This document shows, in pieces, positions 45,363-56,174 of a DNA stretch of 64,000 nt. Source of the stretch: Polyporus tsugae (lineage: Eukaryota; Basidiomycota; Agaricomycetes; Polyporales; Polyporaceae); assembly GCA_024305745.1 (NCBI GenBank), contig JAHRBS010000004.1, forward strand, positions 5,580,001-5,644,000, read 5' to 3'. Every line of letters starts with the position of its first letter. The first letter of the stretch is position 1. The notes below the pieces were generated by a model that saw nothing but the letters and a program-made list of their open reading frames with translations, did not search any database and was not told the origin of the DNA. A program made the position numbers and the translations under genes.

Positions 45363-46497
45363 TCTTGTGATAGCTCGACTGCAATGTTCTCTACCTACTA
45401 CGTACCCCTCAAATGAATATTGACAACTCACTTGCTCCGGATGTGCGAACTGTTGCACTGTACGCATGCACTGTACGCATGCCTCTCTATGCTCCTCCGG
45501 AGTGATGCAGCGCGGACCTGCCAAGTCTAAGGTGTGAGATAGAAACCCCCTCAAGCGCATATTGAAGCTTGAAGACTCACTGGGCGAGGCAGGGACGTTT
45601 GGCGACTCACCAAACGTATGAGGGGATTGTGGGTCGGGTCCGGGCCCCAGTCAAAAATCCGGCGGGACGATCGTGTCGAGGGGTGGGCATGCAACGGCCA
45701 CAGGGGCGCATTCTTGGCCAGCCGCCGCGAGATCGAGTCAGTGACGACCGGAAAGTCGACAAACCCCGCCACAGCCTGGCGGCCAGGCAATGTTGCGCGC
45801 ACGGGCTTGAGCATTGGGAGGGGCGGGTTGGTTGGTGCGGACAGTATTGTTACTGGTGCGGCGATCGTGCTGAGAACTGAACGGTGAATACCAATGCAGC
45901 AATGAGAGGGAGTCTAGGAGAATGGGGCAAGGAGAGAGAGTAAGTAAGTAGAAATGGGCCCGCGCGTAGTTGGTTCCATACACATTCGGGTGCACTCGCT
46001 CAAGCCTCGAGGAAGGTGGTCAAACTGCAGCAGCTGATGGACCATGTGTGCGCGAGCTGGTGTCTGATCTTCGTCACCGTTGTCACGGCTTAATGTGGCC
46101 AAGGCGAGATAGATGGCAACGGAAATTAGAAAAGAGGATGGCTCGCCCTTGTTGAGTACGTACGTACCTGAGGGGTACCTGCCCTTGTTATCGCTGCCCT
46201 CATCACTGTCACCGCCCTCATCACTGTCGCCGGCCTCGTCGCCGTCACCGTCGTGCTGATAACCCTCGCAAAGGGTTCTTTGATTTAGAAACTTCGAGTT
46301 CTACTCGCCAAGATGGCGGGTCCAAAGATGAACCAGGACACTGGAGGGAGGAGGGAGAATGGAGGGAGGCGGAGGGTTAGATGCTCATCCTACTCGTGCC
46401 CGCAGACACTTGTCGAACTCTTTTTTTTTCCTCTCTTCTGGCCCGTGGCACACCATTGCACACGTTCCTTCTTCCTCCAGCAGGCCAGTAGCCGCGA
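45363..46497. other. Unresolved, with a TM-like C-terminus near 46.2 kb
   Basis: One plus frame at about 46178-46290 reads PALVIAALITVTALITVAGL and LVAVTVVLITLAKG to a TAG, an obvious membrane helix just before a stop, as in a tail-anchored protein. Its upstream exons were not found. Minus-strand 45551-45814 (VAGFVDFPVVTDSISRRL) is open and coding-like but unassigned. Confidence 0.3.
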
Positions 46498-46982
46498 ATG
46501 ACGAGGATCAGGACAAACCCGCTGGACAACGAGCATCTCGATGTACGTCCTTATCTTTATATTCTCATACCCGGCCGCCCGCTGGACAATCCTTATGATT
46601 TAGACTTCCTCTCTGAACGTGGCATAGCTGCAAGAGGTGAGACAGCACGTATGAGCCATGGTGGGTGGTCGCTACACCAGACTTGGCTCCCGGCAAGGTC
46701 AGGGGAACATGTTATCGTGAGTCACCATTCGTGAACAGCTTCGACTTGGAGAGGCCAACGCTTGGTAGAGACCTCTCCGGTTCTGTGGACTGGCGCTGTT
46801 GGAGCCGAGAATGCGCGGGCGTAATCGAGCCTAGTTCAAGAAATGGCTCTCTAGACCCGGATGCAAGGCCTGCTGTCCGGCAGACATGGCCGTGAGGAGT
46901 ATCAGCCGCCTATCAGTGCGCAAAGCGTAGCCCTTCGAGTCCCCGAGGTACGTCTGGGGTTCCCCATTCAGTGAGCTCAAGT
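46498..46982. other. Unresolved open segments
   Basis: Plus-strand 46498-46734 reads LDVRPYLYILIPGRPLDN and 46665-46895 reads NSFDLERPTLGRDLSGSV. They overlap in different frames and may be pieces of one small gene. No family recognised. Confidence 0.25.
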
Positions 46983-47270
46983 CTAATCCCCCTTTGGCAG
47001 ATCGACTCGGCATGTCATGACGGACAGTCCATCCCGTCGCTTGGAAAGTTTGATATTGAGGCGTACGAGCACGGCGCAGGTCCGCATCGCATCTCCATCT
47101 TGTATTTCCTCCGTCATTGAAAGATCCTCGCTCGGTGCAACACCGAGCAATTCATGGGCGGATCCGGAATTACTCGTACGGCTGGCATTATTGGTCGATC
47201 GACCAGCTGTCTTTTCACTCGATTCTTGACTGAAATAATAGCTCACAAGACGCGATAAAGATTCGGGCAT
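46983..47270 (-). CDS. Small orphan ORF
   Basis: Minus strand, 95 aa from ATG at 47270, with Ser/Asn-rich sequence (SEKTAGRSTNNASRTSNSGS) and LGVAPSEDLSMTEEIQ. Composition looks coding. Internal GT sites could change the end. No family recognised. Confidence 0.3.
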   Translation of the reverse strand: MPESLSRLVSYYFSQESSEKTAGRSTNNASRTSNSGSAHELLGVAPSEDLSMTEEIQDGDAMRTCAVLVRLNIKLSKRRDGLSVMTCRVDLPKGD

Positions 47271-47451
47271 TTACTGGCGGCCACCCGCCCCTGCAGTTTC
47301 TCATTTAGGAGTTGTTTGAAACTTAATCATTGGAGGGACACCACTCTAGACACTTGTCTGACGTTCTTTCCAACTCTCTACGTATCGTAATTTGCTCGGA
47401 CCATGGGCCGTTCGTCCCCTCTTTTGTGATCTACTCCACTGCCATTCGCTG

Positions 47452-48410
47452 TTAGTCCTTCCCATTCAGAATCTCAGTCTGGAGACATACCGTGCCTGCC
47501 GCTTTCATCAAAAATCGTTGGACGTGTGAAGGCTGCCTCTCTACGAACCTCCCGTCCCCTGAGGCGGGATTATATGCGAATACAAGTCCCGAGTAGTCCA
47601 CCTCGGCATATGGGTCTTCCAAAACCTCCTCACGTGGTTCCACAGAGCGGATGACGCTGTTCCATGGCACCCTTAGCATATCGGGAACTGTGCTGCGGCA
47701 AATGTCAATGCTACCTTGGGCATTGAGACTGCTTATAAGAGGTTTGGATAGATAATTATACATAGTGTCCGAGAAATCAGCGAGTCGAATCAGTACTAGA
47801 ATAGTTTCCACATCAATTTGATAGGCACTAACAGGTTGGGGTACACCTCTTCCAGTTGACCTAGCCCTGGAATGTTGCTAGGGAAATCATTCGCATCATC
47901 GAATTGACCCAGTCCTGGAATGCCGTCAGGAACGGGATTGTGAGTGTCTTGCTTGTGGGCTCGTTCGTTGCGTTTGTGCTGCAAGCGAGGAAGAGCGCTG
48001 GTGGTGGCGTGCTTGTCCTTGGTTGGGGCCATCGCACTAGTCATAGGAGCCAGGGACTCTAGAGTCCGAGCGCAGACTCGGACTGCTCCGTTGGTGTCAA
48101 CCCCGAAGCTCTTGTCCGACTCTTCGTGACTCCTGCTTTCAGCCGGACGCGAGGATTCGCAGCTCGTGGCCGTGTTGGTATGCCTTCGATGGCTGCTTGT
48201 CAACGACTGCCCTGGGGCAGCATCTGAGTCGCACAGCAAAGGGTTTCCAGACGGTGTAATGTAGTGTGATGGCCAAGGGGAACGGGGGTTGTAACCGTCG
48301 GGATAGCCAAGGATGACTGCATTACATCGCCGGAGACGACTACGCGGTCGGAGGGAAGCGGCGTCCTTTGGTCTCCTCGAAGCCAGGGGTGTTGATGGGT
48401 TGGTAGACAT
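47452..48410 (-). CDS. Orphan gene, Ser-rich N-terminus
   Basis: Minus strand from ATG at 48408-48410 (MSTNPSTPLASRRPKDAAS). A long first exon carries a Ser/Arg-rich, probably disordered region and a near-repeat IPGLGQFDDAND / IPGLGQLEEVYP. It reaches its stop at 47796, and another frame then continues as LIRLADFSDTMYNYLSKPL and PWNSVIRSVEPREEVLEDPY to 47452. A splice near 47820-47860 should join them, but the sites are ambiguous (gtgtac...ctattctag is nearest, about 50 bp). No domain recognised. Confidence 0.45.
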
Positions 48411-48863
48411 TGGAAACACCCGCACGTATGGTAGAGGAGGAGGTGGTTAGCTAGGTGCGATTGTCAGCCTTTATGCCATTGCGAGCACACGTGACCGCGC
48501 CGGCCTGATTCCACCCACTACCGCGTGTTAGGTCCTGGTCATTGGAGGGCATGGGTTCACCCTATTTGTGATTGGTCTATGAGGCGGTGATTTCAGCTCA
48601 CAGCCATGATGATCGACAGCCATCTCCTAACACCTGCAGCGAGCAGGTTCAATTTCAGAAAGTGTAGCCATACACGTATACAGCAACACCCCCGCACGAC
48701 ACGATGACGCCGAATGTCTGTCCGTCTTGCGACATTGCGAACGCTGCCTTGTCCAACCTGCGCACACACTAGTCTGTCAGCCACCACCCGCACACCACAA
48801 CACGAGAACGAACTTACTCGATGTACGTGCGGATGCCCATCACGACCTCATGCAACGCCTTCC
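48411..48863. other. Intergenic, nothing recognised
   Basis: No exon with family resemblance. Confidence 0.35.
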
Positions 48864-49390
48864 TCACGAGCGAGTCGTCGAACGTCGCTGCCGGGTCCGC
48901 GAGGACGGACCAAGAGCCGCAGAACACGACCGCTGCCTCTCTAGCACGCTGAACGGCACGACCCGCGGCCTGTTCCCCTCCCTCCTCCGCTTCCTTTTAT
49001 CCTTCTCAGCCGTCACGTACTTCCTGCGCGGTGCTGCATCCGTGCCTTCAACTCTGTCACCTTCTGTATTCCGTTCGTCACCGGCGCTGGTCGCGCTCGA
49101 CGCTTTGGCGCCACGGGGACGCAGAACATGCGTGGGGCCGCCACTGCATCGCCTTCGTGTCCAGGTAGTGCGACAGCGGCCGGCGGCTGGCAACTCGGCA
49201 CAGATGTCGTCGGCGTCGAGGCTGCCGCCGCCGGCTTGGGGTTGATGTTGCTCTGTCGGGGCATCCGGATGAACCAGACTCTCCTAGGCCAGGGTGGGGT
49301 TGGGGATGCTAAGGTTCCGGGTGTGGCTACCCTTTCCCTAGCGCCACTGCGAACGCGTGCGGCGGCGGAAAGGGTCCGGCGCGTCATCAA
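48864..49390 (-). CDS. GC-rich orphan ORFs, possible gene
   Basis: Two overlapping minus-strand frames. 49013-49390 (MMTRRTLSAAARVRSGARE, PTTSVPSCQPPAAVALPGHE) and 48864-49193 (RRKYVTAEKDKRKRRREGNR, PFSVLERQR) have Ala/Pro/Arg-rich coding-like composition. A splice or frameshift between them near 49050-49100 would make one gene with a basic C-terminal region. Plus-strand frames here are also open because the region is GC-rich, so confidence is low. Confidence 0.3.
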
Positions 49391-51703
49391 TGTCCGGCCT
49401 TCACTGGCTCCATGGAGTCGACCGTGCGTGGGTTCAGGCGCACTCTTCCACAGGGTGGGCTAGGGGCGGCGGCATAGTCCATCATGATTGATGCGCTCGA
49501 TGCAGGCAGGGCCCCTGAGAGGCTCGCTCGCCGACGTGCTACCACGGCGGCCGCGGCTTCGCCCTGGATATAGCCTTGTTCTTGCTGCCCAGGGGTCAAC
49601 CACGCCGTTTCGCAAATGGGGTATCTGTGACATTCGTGGAGGGTCCAGGAGTTGGCGGTCGCACTCCAGAGGTGCCAACTGGAGTTGCACTTGTTGAAAC
49701 CATGGGCAAAGGATGCTTACGGAGACAACCAAGAGTCCACAGAAGCGTGAGCTATTGAGGCGGGCTTGAGGTAACGTGAGACCAGGCGCGCGAGGAGCTT
49801 GGAGAACATCCGGATGGCTCGAGCACGATGGGGCAGGCAGCGGCATGTCTGTGGGTGGGGAAAGCCTGGAAAGGGGAGTGTAACGCCCCGCATCTGCCGT
49901 AAACGCTGGGTGTCATGCATGTCATGGTTGGGTGGGGCATGTTCGGGTCAGGAGAGGGTACGTCGGCAACTTGAGAAGTGAGGGAACGCACCTTGGGGGT
50001 CGGGGAGTCACATCCGGCGTATATCCCTCCACTGCCTGGGGTCTTCGAAACTCGAGTAGCTGGGTCCAGTGTTAGCTGCATGCTGCAGAGGCTCGAAGCT
50101 CAAAGTGAGTGCTTGACTTACGGTCATTGTGAAGGATGGAGCTTGTGGAGAGGCGAAGGGAGACACGTACGGAACTTGCCGATACATGTTACTAAGTGTT
50201 TCTCTCGCGGTCACGTGTCACGTGTTGTTAACGCGTACGAGCTTGGAGGTGTCTTCCCTCCCTCCATCCTTCCCTGCTTCCCCTCCATCCTTCCCTGCTT
50301 CCCCACCCGTCTTCAACCCCATCATCCGATTGTATTGGCAAGATGTTCGAGAGACATAGGACGTTTGGCAGGCCTGGATGGGCTGTTTTTTTTTTCATGT
50401 AAGTCATGTACTGTCGGGGATTCTCGTGGATTCGAGTTGTGGGAGGGGGGACGCATCGTGTAACATGCTCACCACACATCCCGGTGGCTGGCGAGATGCT
50501 TTGCGAATGCCCTCCATCGTTCTCAAAGATCTCCTGAGGTAACCATAACTGTTGCAGGATGTTGCGTGTCGCTCTCCCGAAATGGCGCGCTAATTGACAC
50601 TTCGTCAGTCTGCGAGACCTTGCGCAGCTGCCCCTCCCAACGTTTTCAAGGATCCTACCAGGTGCCTGTCATCCGTTTGCAGCGATGAACGGGCATTGTT
50701 ACGTTAGAGAACGGTGCGTCTCATTACACATAGAAACATAATTGAACACAAGACTTGCGAGCCATGTTGACAGTTGCGACCAGCGTGCCGCGTCGGCGGA
50801 CCCAAGTCTCATATCAAGACCGTCCGCGTGCTCGTAGACGGTAGATCTAGACGCGAGTACGAAATGAGGGCCGCACCTCACTTGCCTACTGTACACAAGT
50901 AGGAATTTGCCAACAATATTGATATTAACGGTTGCTCCGTCGAGTCGCACCCGATCTCACACCACGTCGGTTGGCTAGCCGACATGGATTGCCTTGCGTC
51001 CGAGTTGTGTCATCGCGAGTACTTACAATGTCGGTCGACCCTAGTACATTGTCGCGCATGTACTGATACAGCGTAGGGTACATGACAGAATACGCTCTTC
51101 CCGCGGTCCAGTATATATAGGCATGAGGCGTGCGCGTGAGAGTGCGAGCGTGTTTGCTCACGATCATGATCTATGGCAGTCCGGTGCTAGTCCGGTGCGT
51201 GGTTTCCAGCAGGGTTTCAAGTTTCCCGCTTCAAAGATGGGGTACCCGATCAACGCGCCTGATGAACCACATGATTGAACATTGAATGTTGAACAGTCGC
51301 CGAGTCGCCGAGTCCTAACTGTAGGCGCATCCCTGGCCTGGGAGATTCACACTCCGTTGCGAAGATCACCGACGTGTGTCGTCCTCCCGTCAAACTGGCG
51401 ATCTGGATGACACACCCACCGACTGGCTTGCGAGTCGAGCCGGCGAGACCCTGTGTTGAAGTGTTCATGAAAGTTGGCGCAGGGTGCTGTACCAGTACAG
51501 CCCAAGCCGTGTCCATCCTTAGCAATACACATGCACAGTCATCAGACAGCTTTATTACAACAAGGTCATTACGTGAGGGATTGAGAGGCTGTCAACTTCC
51601 TATCAGACGCAATACTCAGATACGTCTGACATATATGGGGAAGGTCCACGTCACAGCTCCCGAAAAATGAGCGAGATTAAAGAAACATTGTGAGGAGCAC
51701 ATA
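49391..51703. other. Unresolved region
   Basis: Contains a 2 x 21-bp tandem repeat (50261-50302, unit cctccatccttccctgcttc plus c). Several minus-strand open frames (50699-50950; 50925-51167; 51250-51525 with VIQIASLTGGRHTSVIFA) have no recognised family. Confidence 0.3.
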
Positions 51704-52801
51704 CTATGACCAGTCCTCCAGATGGCAGACAACGTTGTAGTAATTTCTCCACGCCACAGCGCTCGTGACAAGTCGGAGATGGTTTATCACACTCCTAGTG
51801 CCCACAACATAGCAATATCGGAGAGCGTCGCTGTGCAATACAAAGAAGGAAATTGATGCGCCATCCACAGGGTTGTAGCAAAAGTAAAAGCTTGTGACTG
51901 CTGCTGGGTCAGCCAATAAGGGGGATGAGTACGGTGTCAGAGGCGGGTGAGGGGTGATACTGCGAACATCTAGAGGAATGACCCAAGTGTGGGTGTCGCC
52001 GAGCCAGCGCACACCGGAGACCAACAATGTGCCCCCAAGGACACCAGTTGGATAGTGAACTGGGACATGGATGTTCCCTCCAATTTCCTTGGGATCCACG
52101 CTCAGGTCGTATGGGAGGGAGTTCCTGACTGAATGGTGTTGTTCGACACTCGTGGGAGGGAAAAGGCAATAGGCTTTCTCGAAGCTGATTACGTTCATCT
52201 CGCATGCTATCGTTGCCAACATGATAGCTATAGTCAGCACAACAACGAGCGTACGAGCGGGCTGGCGACTCACTAGACAGGGTGCTCAAAATTATCTCCA
52301 TAGGCGCCCTTTTCCCAACAATAACCCGGATAGTCAACGTCCGATGGCCTTCCATGCCTGGCTTGTTAAACGTGAAGATGGCTGTGAAGATGGCTGCCAG
52401 TCCAGGAGTCGCCCCGAGGCTGTGCATACGGAGCTTGAATATTACAGCCACCTCGAAATCTGTATGTTGATCTTCGGTGGGTCTGAACGTGTACCCAGCA
52501 TGTTGAAGTAGCCATCGTCCCACCTCTCGACGCTGGTGCGCATGCACGTATAGGTCCAAATTAGACGGGGTGGGTTTTCTGTCAAAGTACTGGAGCGCAA
52601 ATTCGCCCGATAAAAGTGTCCCGGTGCGGGCTTGTAAATTGCGAAATTCCCCCGCGTCGGGGAAGAAAACCGCAAGATGAGGTTCTATAGCGAACACATC
52701 CTTGACATAGGCGGCCATCGACTGGTGGATGCGATGGCTGACTCGAGATAGGCGCATGAGTTCCCTTGGGTCAAGGTACGCAAACAGGGGGAAATGAGCC
52801 C
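51704..52801 (-). CDS. F-box-like family protein, copy 3, open over visible exons
   Basis: Minus-strand exons 52801-52274 and 52206-51704 join in phase across a 67-bp intron (gtgagt...cgatag). The start reads FPLFAYLDPRELMRLSRVSH, the best F-box-like motif of the three copies, then AIEPHLAVFF, LQARTGTLLSGEFALQYF, MNVISFEKAYCLFPPTSVE, IHVPVHYPTGVLGGTLLVSG and LRYCYVVGTRSVINHLRL, ending LEDWS. It is the closest relative of the broken copy 1 at the other end of the window, in opposite orientation. The exon begins after an acceptor (acgctatag), so at least one 5' exon with the start codon is missing from the model. A Skp1/Cullin substrate adaptor role is inferred from the motif only. Confidence 0.7.
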
Positions 52802-52940
52802 CTATAGCGTCAGAGAACCCAAATGATCACGAGAACGGCATGGCACTGGCAGAAGGGGCAGGATTGAAGCGCAGGATTGAGGCTTAAATCGCCAAGTACA
52901 TATACACATGCATGTTTGTTGTTGTTTGTGCGTCCGCTTG

Positions 52941-52948
52941 GTATAAAA
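52941..52948 (+). promoter_or_regulatory. TATA box
   Basis: gtataaaa, 37 bp upstream of the ATG at 52978. The strongest TATA-like match noted in the window. Confidence 0.5.
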
Positions 52949-52977
52949 GATCCAACATACCCTTTCTCCCCTGCAAA

Positions 52978-53620
52978 ATGGGCATCCGCACCCTATTCTT
53001 CTGGTTGGATTACGTGTTTCGCCTCTCTCTAGCTCTCCTGATCATCTGTACAATAACGACGTGTCCATTCGATCCTGATTCATCTTTCCCCCATTGCAAT
53101 GTGCTACTCTGGTGTCGACGCTCAGTTATCGTTCCGTCGCTCCGGATGTTACTGTCATTCCTACGGCAAAAGGCGTATGAATGGATACAACCATTCGCAG
53201 TACGGATCGTGCAAATGAGGTGGCTGCTGGTCTTGGACGACGCAGGTCAATGCTGCCTAGTAAGTCGTTCGTTGGCTATGATGACCGGATTGAGGCTCAT
53301 CACTTTTTAGAACTGCTTTAGGACGGTCACATCCTTGTCTTCTGACGTTTAAACAAGTAAGTCAAAGTCATATCCAATCGCATGGCCATATGTATCACAT
53401 CATTTGCTTCGATTCACACAGCAGCTACGTGCCGACAGATTCAAATATTCCCGCGGCGGCAGCGGCCAACAATGTCAGCGATTGAGCATGAACCTGACGG
53501 GACTAGGCGGTATTAAGTTAGCTATTGTGCCGCATAAGCTCTTGGCCTGGAAGGATACTTATTATACACCGGTCCAAACGAAACGAATGCTGTTAGACCA
53601 GACGGTAATGCATATACAAT
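52978..53620 (+). CDS. Orphan gene with N-terminal membrane helix
   Basis: ATG at 52978 follows a TATA box. The start MGIRTLFFWLDYVFRLSLAL and LIICTITT forms one hydrophobic helix (about residues 5-28), then VRIVQMRWLLVLDDAG. A perfect donor (CTA|GTAAGT, 53260) ends the phase-0 exon. Downstream exons with CLLTFKQ (to a gtaagt donor near 53355) and LRADRFKYSRGGSGQQCQ, LTGLGGIKLAIVPHKLLAW (from about 53421) are plausible, but the first junction keeps frame only with a weaker donor at 53246. The end was not placed. Divergent from F-box-like copy 3. Confidence 0.4.
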
Positions 53621-54094
53621 TCCATAGGGATACTGTAAGGCGGAATGGATCCGGAGACCTCCACTCGAGGGGTGCGACTTGTGTTGCTGGACGTACTCTT
53701 ACGAGGCCTGGTCTGCTGCCAACTGCATTGTAGTGACGTGCACTATGTAAAGTGGGCGCGCACAACAGTAAGCGCGAGGTGCGTACGTGGGATATCTGGG
53801 GCACTCCATGATCATCGGTATCTGAAGACAGCTCGGAGGTTTAGACAAGGAGGGTGCAATTGTATGATATACACATCTTGGACATCTGGCTCATGCGTAT
53901 TCCCCAGCTGGAGCCTACACACTCAGGTCCTCAACGTGGATGCGGAGGGATCCATCACCACAGCGCGCCCAGTGGTTGGAAGGTCCTCGGAGCCCTCACT
54001 TTGTCATTGGATCATTGTGTTACTTTTCTACCGGCATTCATTCAAGCGCGATCCGTGGTTGTCGAAAATCCTCCTCCGAATGTCATCCTGGCAC
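53621..54094. other. Unresolved
   Basis: Open plus frames (53645-54109, 53854-54105) may be downstream exons of the preceding gene; no family match. Confidence 0.25.
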
Positions 54095-54750
54095 TTAGTT
54101 TGTGATTGAAGTCTTCGTCAAGGCCGCGCGTTGGCTAGCGCTTTGGCTGCGCGCGCACGAGACCGCCTTGGCCAAAATCTTGTACCATTCATTCCTCAAG
54201 GCCTCACCAGTGAGATTGATGATGGTGGATAGAGAATGAGAGCTTCTGTTTGGCCCAAACTTGATGCTTGAGTAACAATTCATGTACGATGTGGGTCGCT
54301 GATGAAGAGAACTTATCAGGTTGAAGAACGGTTGGCGGGGCATCACCACGACCGTGAACGCTGGGCTCTGGCCAGACCTCGGTCGCGAGAGTCTGCATAG
54401 CACCGTTAACGTCCAACTTGAAGCATCTAAGGACTATTAAATAAGTTTTTGGTGGGATTGATTAGCTTAGAGACGAAGTAAAGCGTAAAATTGCGGGGCA
54501 GGTTGCCAGTTTGTCAGCGTCAAGATTCGAATGGGATGATTTCCTGCAGACATGCGCTCTGTAAGTACTGGGTAATCTGTCATACTTTGGCGCAGAAATC
54601 ACTCGCCTGCATCTTTACCACGTCGGGTGTGTTCTCGAGGGTAGATGCGACATTGTTGATGATAGGTGCCACGTGTTCAATCAATGCAGAGTCACCGTCT
54701 TCAAAGTCGTCAAGTTGAGGTACACCAGTGGGCCGGTTATAACCACCCTT
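54095..54750 (-). CDS. Orphan minus-strand gene candidate
   Basis: An exon after a ctagctag acceptor (about 54750) reads TGVPQLDDFEDGDSALIEHV and VASTLENTPDVVKMQASDFC, ending at a gtatga donor. Further down, DVNGAMQTLATEVWPEPSV, HIVHELLLKHQVWAKQKL and EALRNEWYKILAKAVSCAR run to a stop at 54095 in two frames that need one more splice. Helical, no known domain. Start and intermediate junctions not resolved. Confidence 0.4.
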
Positions 54751-55041
54751 AGGCTAGCTAGTATCGAAGCCGTAGCAACCGGGAGAGGACGGTAGGTGTA
54801 GATAGTAAGTGGAGAGGAGAGAAGAAGTTGCAGTTGAAGTTGGTGCGACACTCTAGATTTCGGCAGTAAGTACTAGGCCGCGAATCCGTGGTCCGTGCAA
54901 AGGGCGCTTACTAGGCGCCGTTCAGCCTTGCCATGGCCATGGCCTGTCAATTTGTTCTCCGAGCTCAGACCAGGCTCAGACTCAGACTCTCGTCCTACCC
55001 ACCTTCGTCGTCCATCGTTCGTCGTCCGACGCCGTCTGCGT
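54751..55041. other. Spacer
   Basis: Between the orphan candidate and the Miro relic; no exon assigned. Confidence 0.35.
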
Positions 55042-56109
55042 TTACGCCCCTTCGCGCGCCACGATGGCAGGAATGGCGTGGAACACGTCTGCCGTCTGCC
55101 CCGTCTTGACGCTAACCGCAATGGGGACTTGCAGGAATAACCGTCGGCAGTACATGTCCGGCTGCACCTCGTGTCTCTACAGACGGGCCACGTTGTCAGA
55201 GCCTTCTGACAGAATTGCGAACGTGGAAATGTACCTGTAGGGCAAGGTTGAGGTCCGACTTGGTCGCCACCAGACTTGGTCGCCACAAAAAGCGTCGGAA
55301 TGTGGCCGAGGCTATATTGTTGCTGATTACGAAGCTTCTCATCAGACCACGGTGTCACGCCCGAGAAGAGTTGTGAAACCTACGCACCCGGAGATTGCTG
55401 ATGTACGAGAACGAAGTCGTGTCGCTCGAGTCATGCACATACACGAGCACGTCTGCGAGGTCAGTCTTCTTCGGATTCCGGAGTGTTTCTGCCTCGTATT
55501 TCGAGCCAAATTCTTGCAGCTGAAACGCACGATGAATCAATGAATGAAATGAAGATCGACGCCGAAACCGAAGTGCATACATACCACGAGGTATTTCTCC
55601 GATCCGTCGAGATCAACGGAATTGATGACACTGTTCATCTTCTTCATCGGCTCGTATATCGGGCTGAACGGCTTCCCAGCAAACGCGCGGAGTAACGACG
55701 TCTTCCCGGAACCGGCCGCACCACACACGTAGCACAGGAACACGTTCCGAGTCGACCTTCCAGTCTGCCGATCAACCTTCCTAGGACGAGTGACGTGCAA
55801 TGCGGCTGTTCGAGGCTCGTCAGGGTAGCCTAGATATGCCAAGTATGCAAGTGTCGTTCTGTAGTCGAGCAGCGTTGTCATACTGCGAGATGAAACGCAC
55901 AACATTAGTTTCGACCGGAGTCCAGCCGAGGAATGAACGAACCTCCATTGCGGCAGCCAGCCCTGAAGCGTGACTGCGCCCGTGGACGTCATCTGCGACA
56001 ATGGTGTCGCTTGCCCAACCCAGCATACAGGGTGCCGCCCATGGAACTTCGACAACTGCAGATCTAGAGCTGGAGCCGCGCTTGATGCAGCATGCAGATA
56101 ACAAAACAC
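55042..56109 (-). pseudogene. GEM1-like: Mitochondrial Rho GTPase Miro/Gem1, truncated C-terminal part
   Basis: Minus-strand exons: about 56100-55943 (GAVTLQGWLPQW), 55882-55585 (TTLLDYRTTLAYLAYLGYP, NVFLCYVCGAAGSGKTSLL), 55519-55388 (LQEFGSKYEAETLRNPKK, VLVYVHDSSDTTSFSYIS), 55322-55235 (GHIPTLFVATKS) and 55167-55042 (VQPDMYCRRLFLQVPIAVS, KTGQTADVFHAIPAIVA). This is the second GTPase domain of Miro, with the P-loop GAAGSGKTS and the TKSD motif. The N-terminal GTPase, most of the EF-hand region and the C-terminal membrane anchor are absent (family about 640 aa). A 16-bp tandem duplication at 55257-55288 falls in the TKSD codons and shifts frame. Miro controls mitochondrial movement and inheritance; this is a dead partial copy. 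Confidence 0.85.
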
Positions 56110-56174
56110 GGGCTCCTACCCCGAGTGTCTCTACTTCCTACCACCATCGTACCATCTTACATTTTCTGTGACTG

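Noticed and set aside
48727..49245. 172-codon plus-strand frame
   Set aside because: GC-rich DNA leaves most frames open here, and the minus strand has the more natural composition.
54873..55358. 161-codon minus-strand frame as an independent gene
   Set aside because: It is the frameshifted continuation of the Miro exon through the 16-bp duplication, then a shadow of the next Miro exon.
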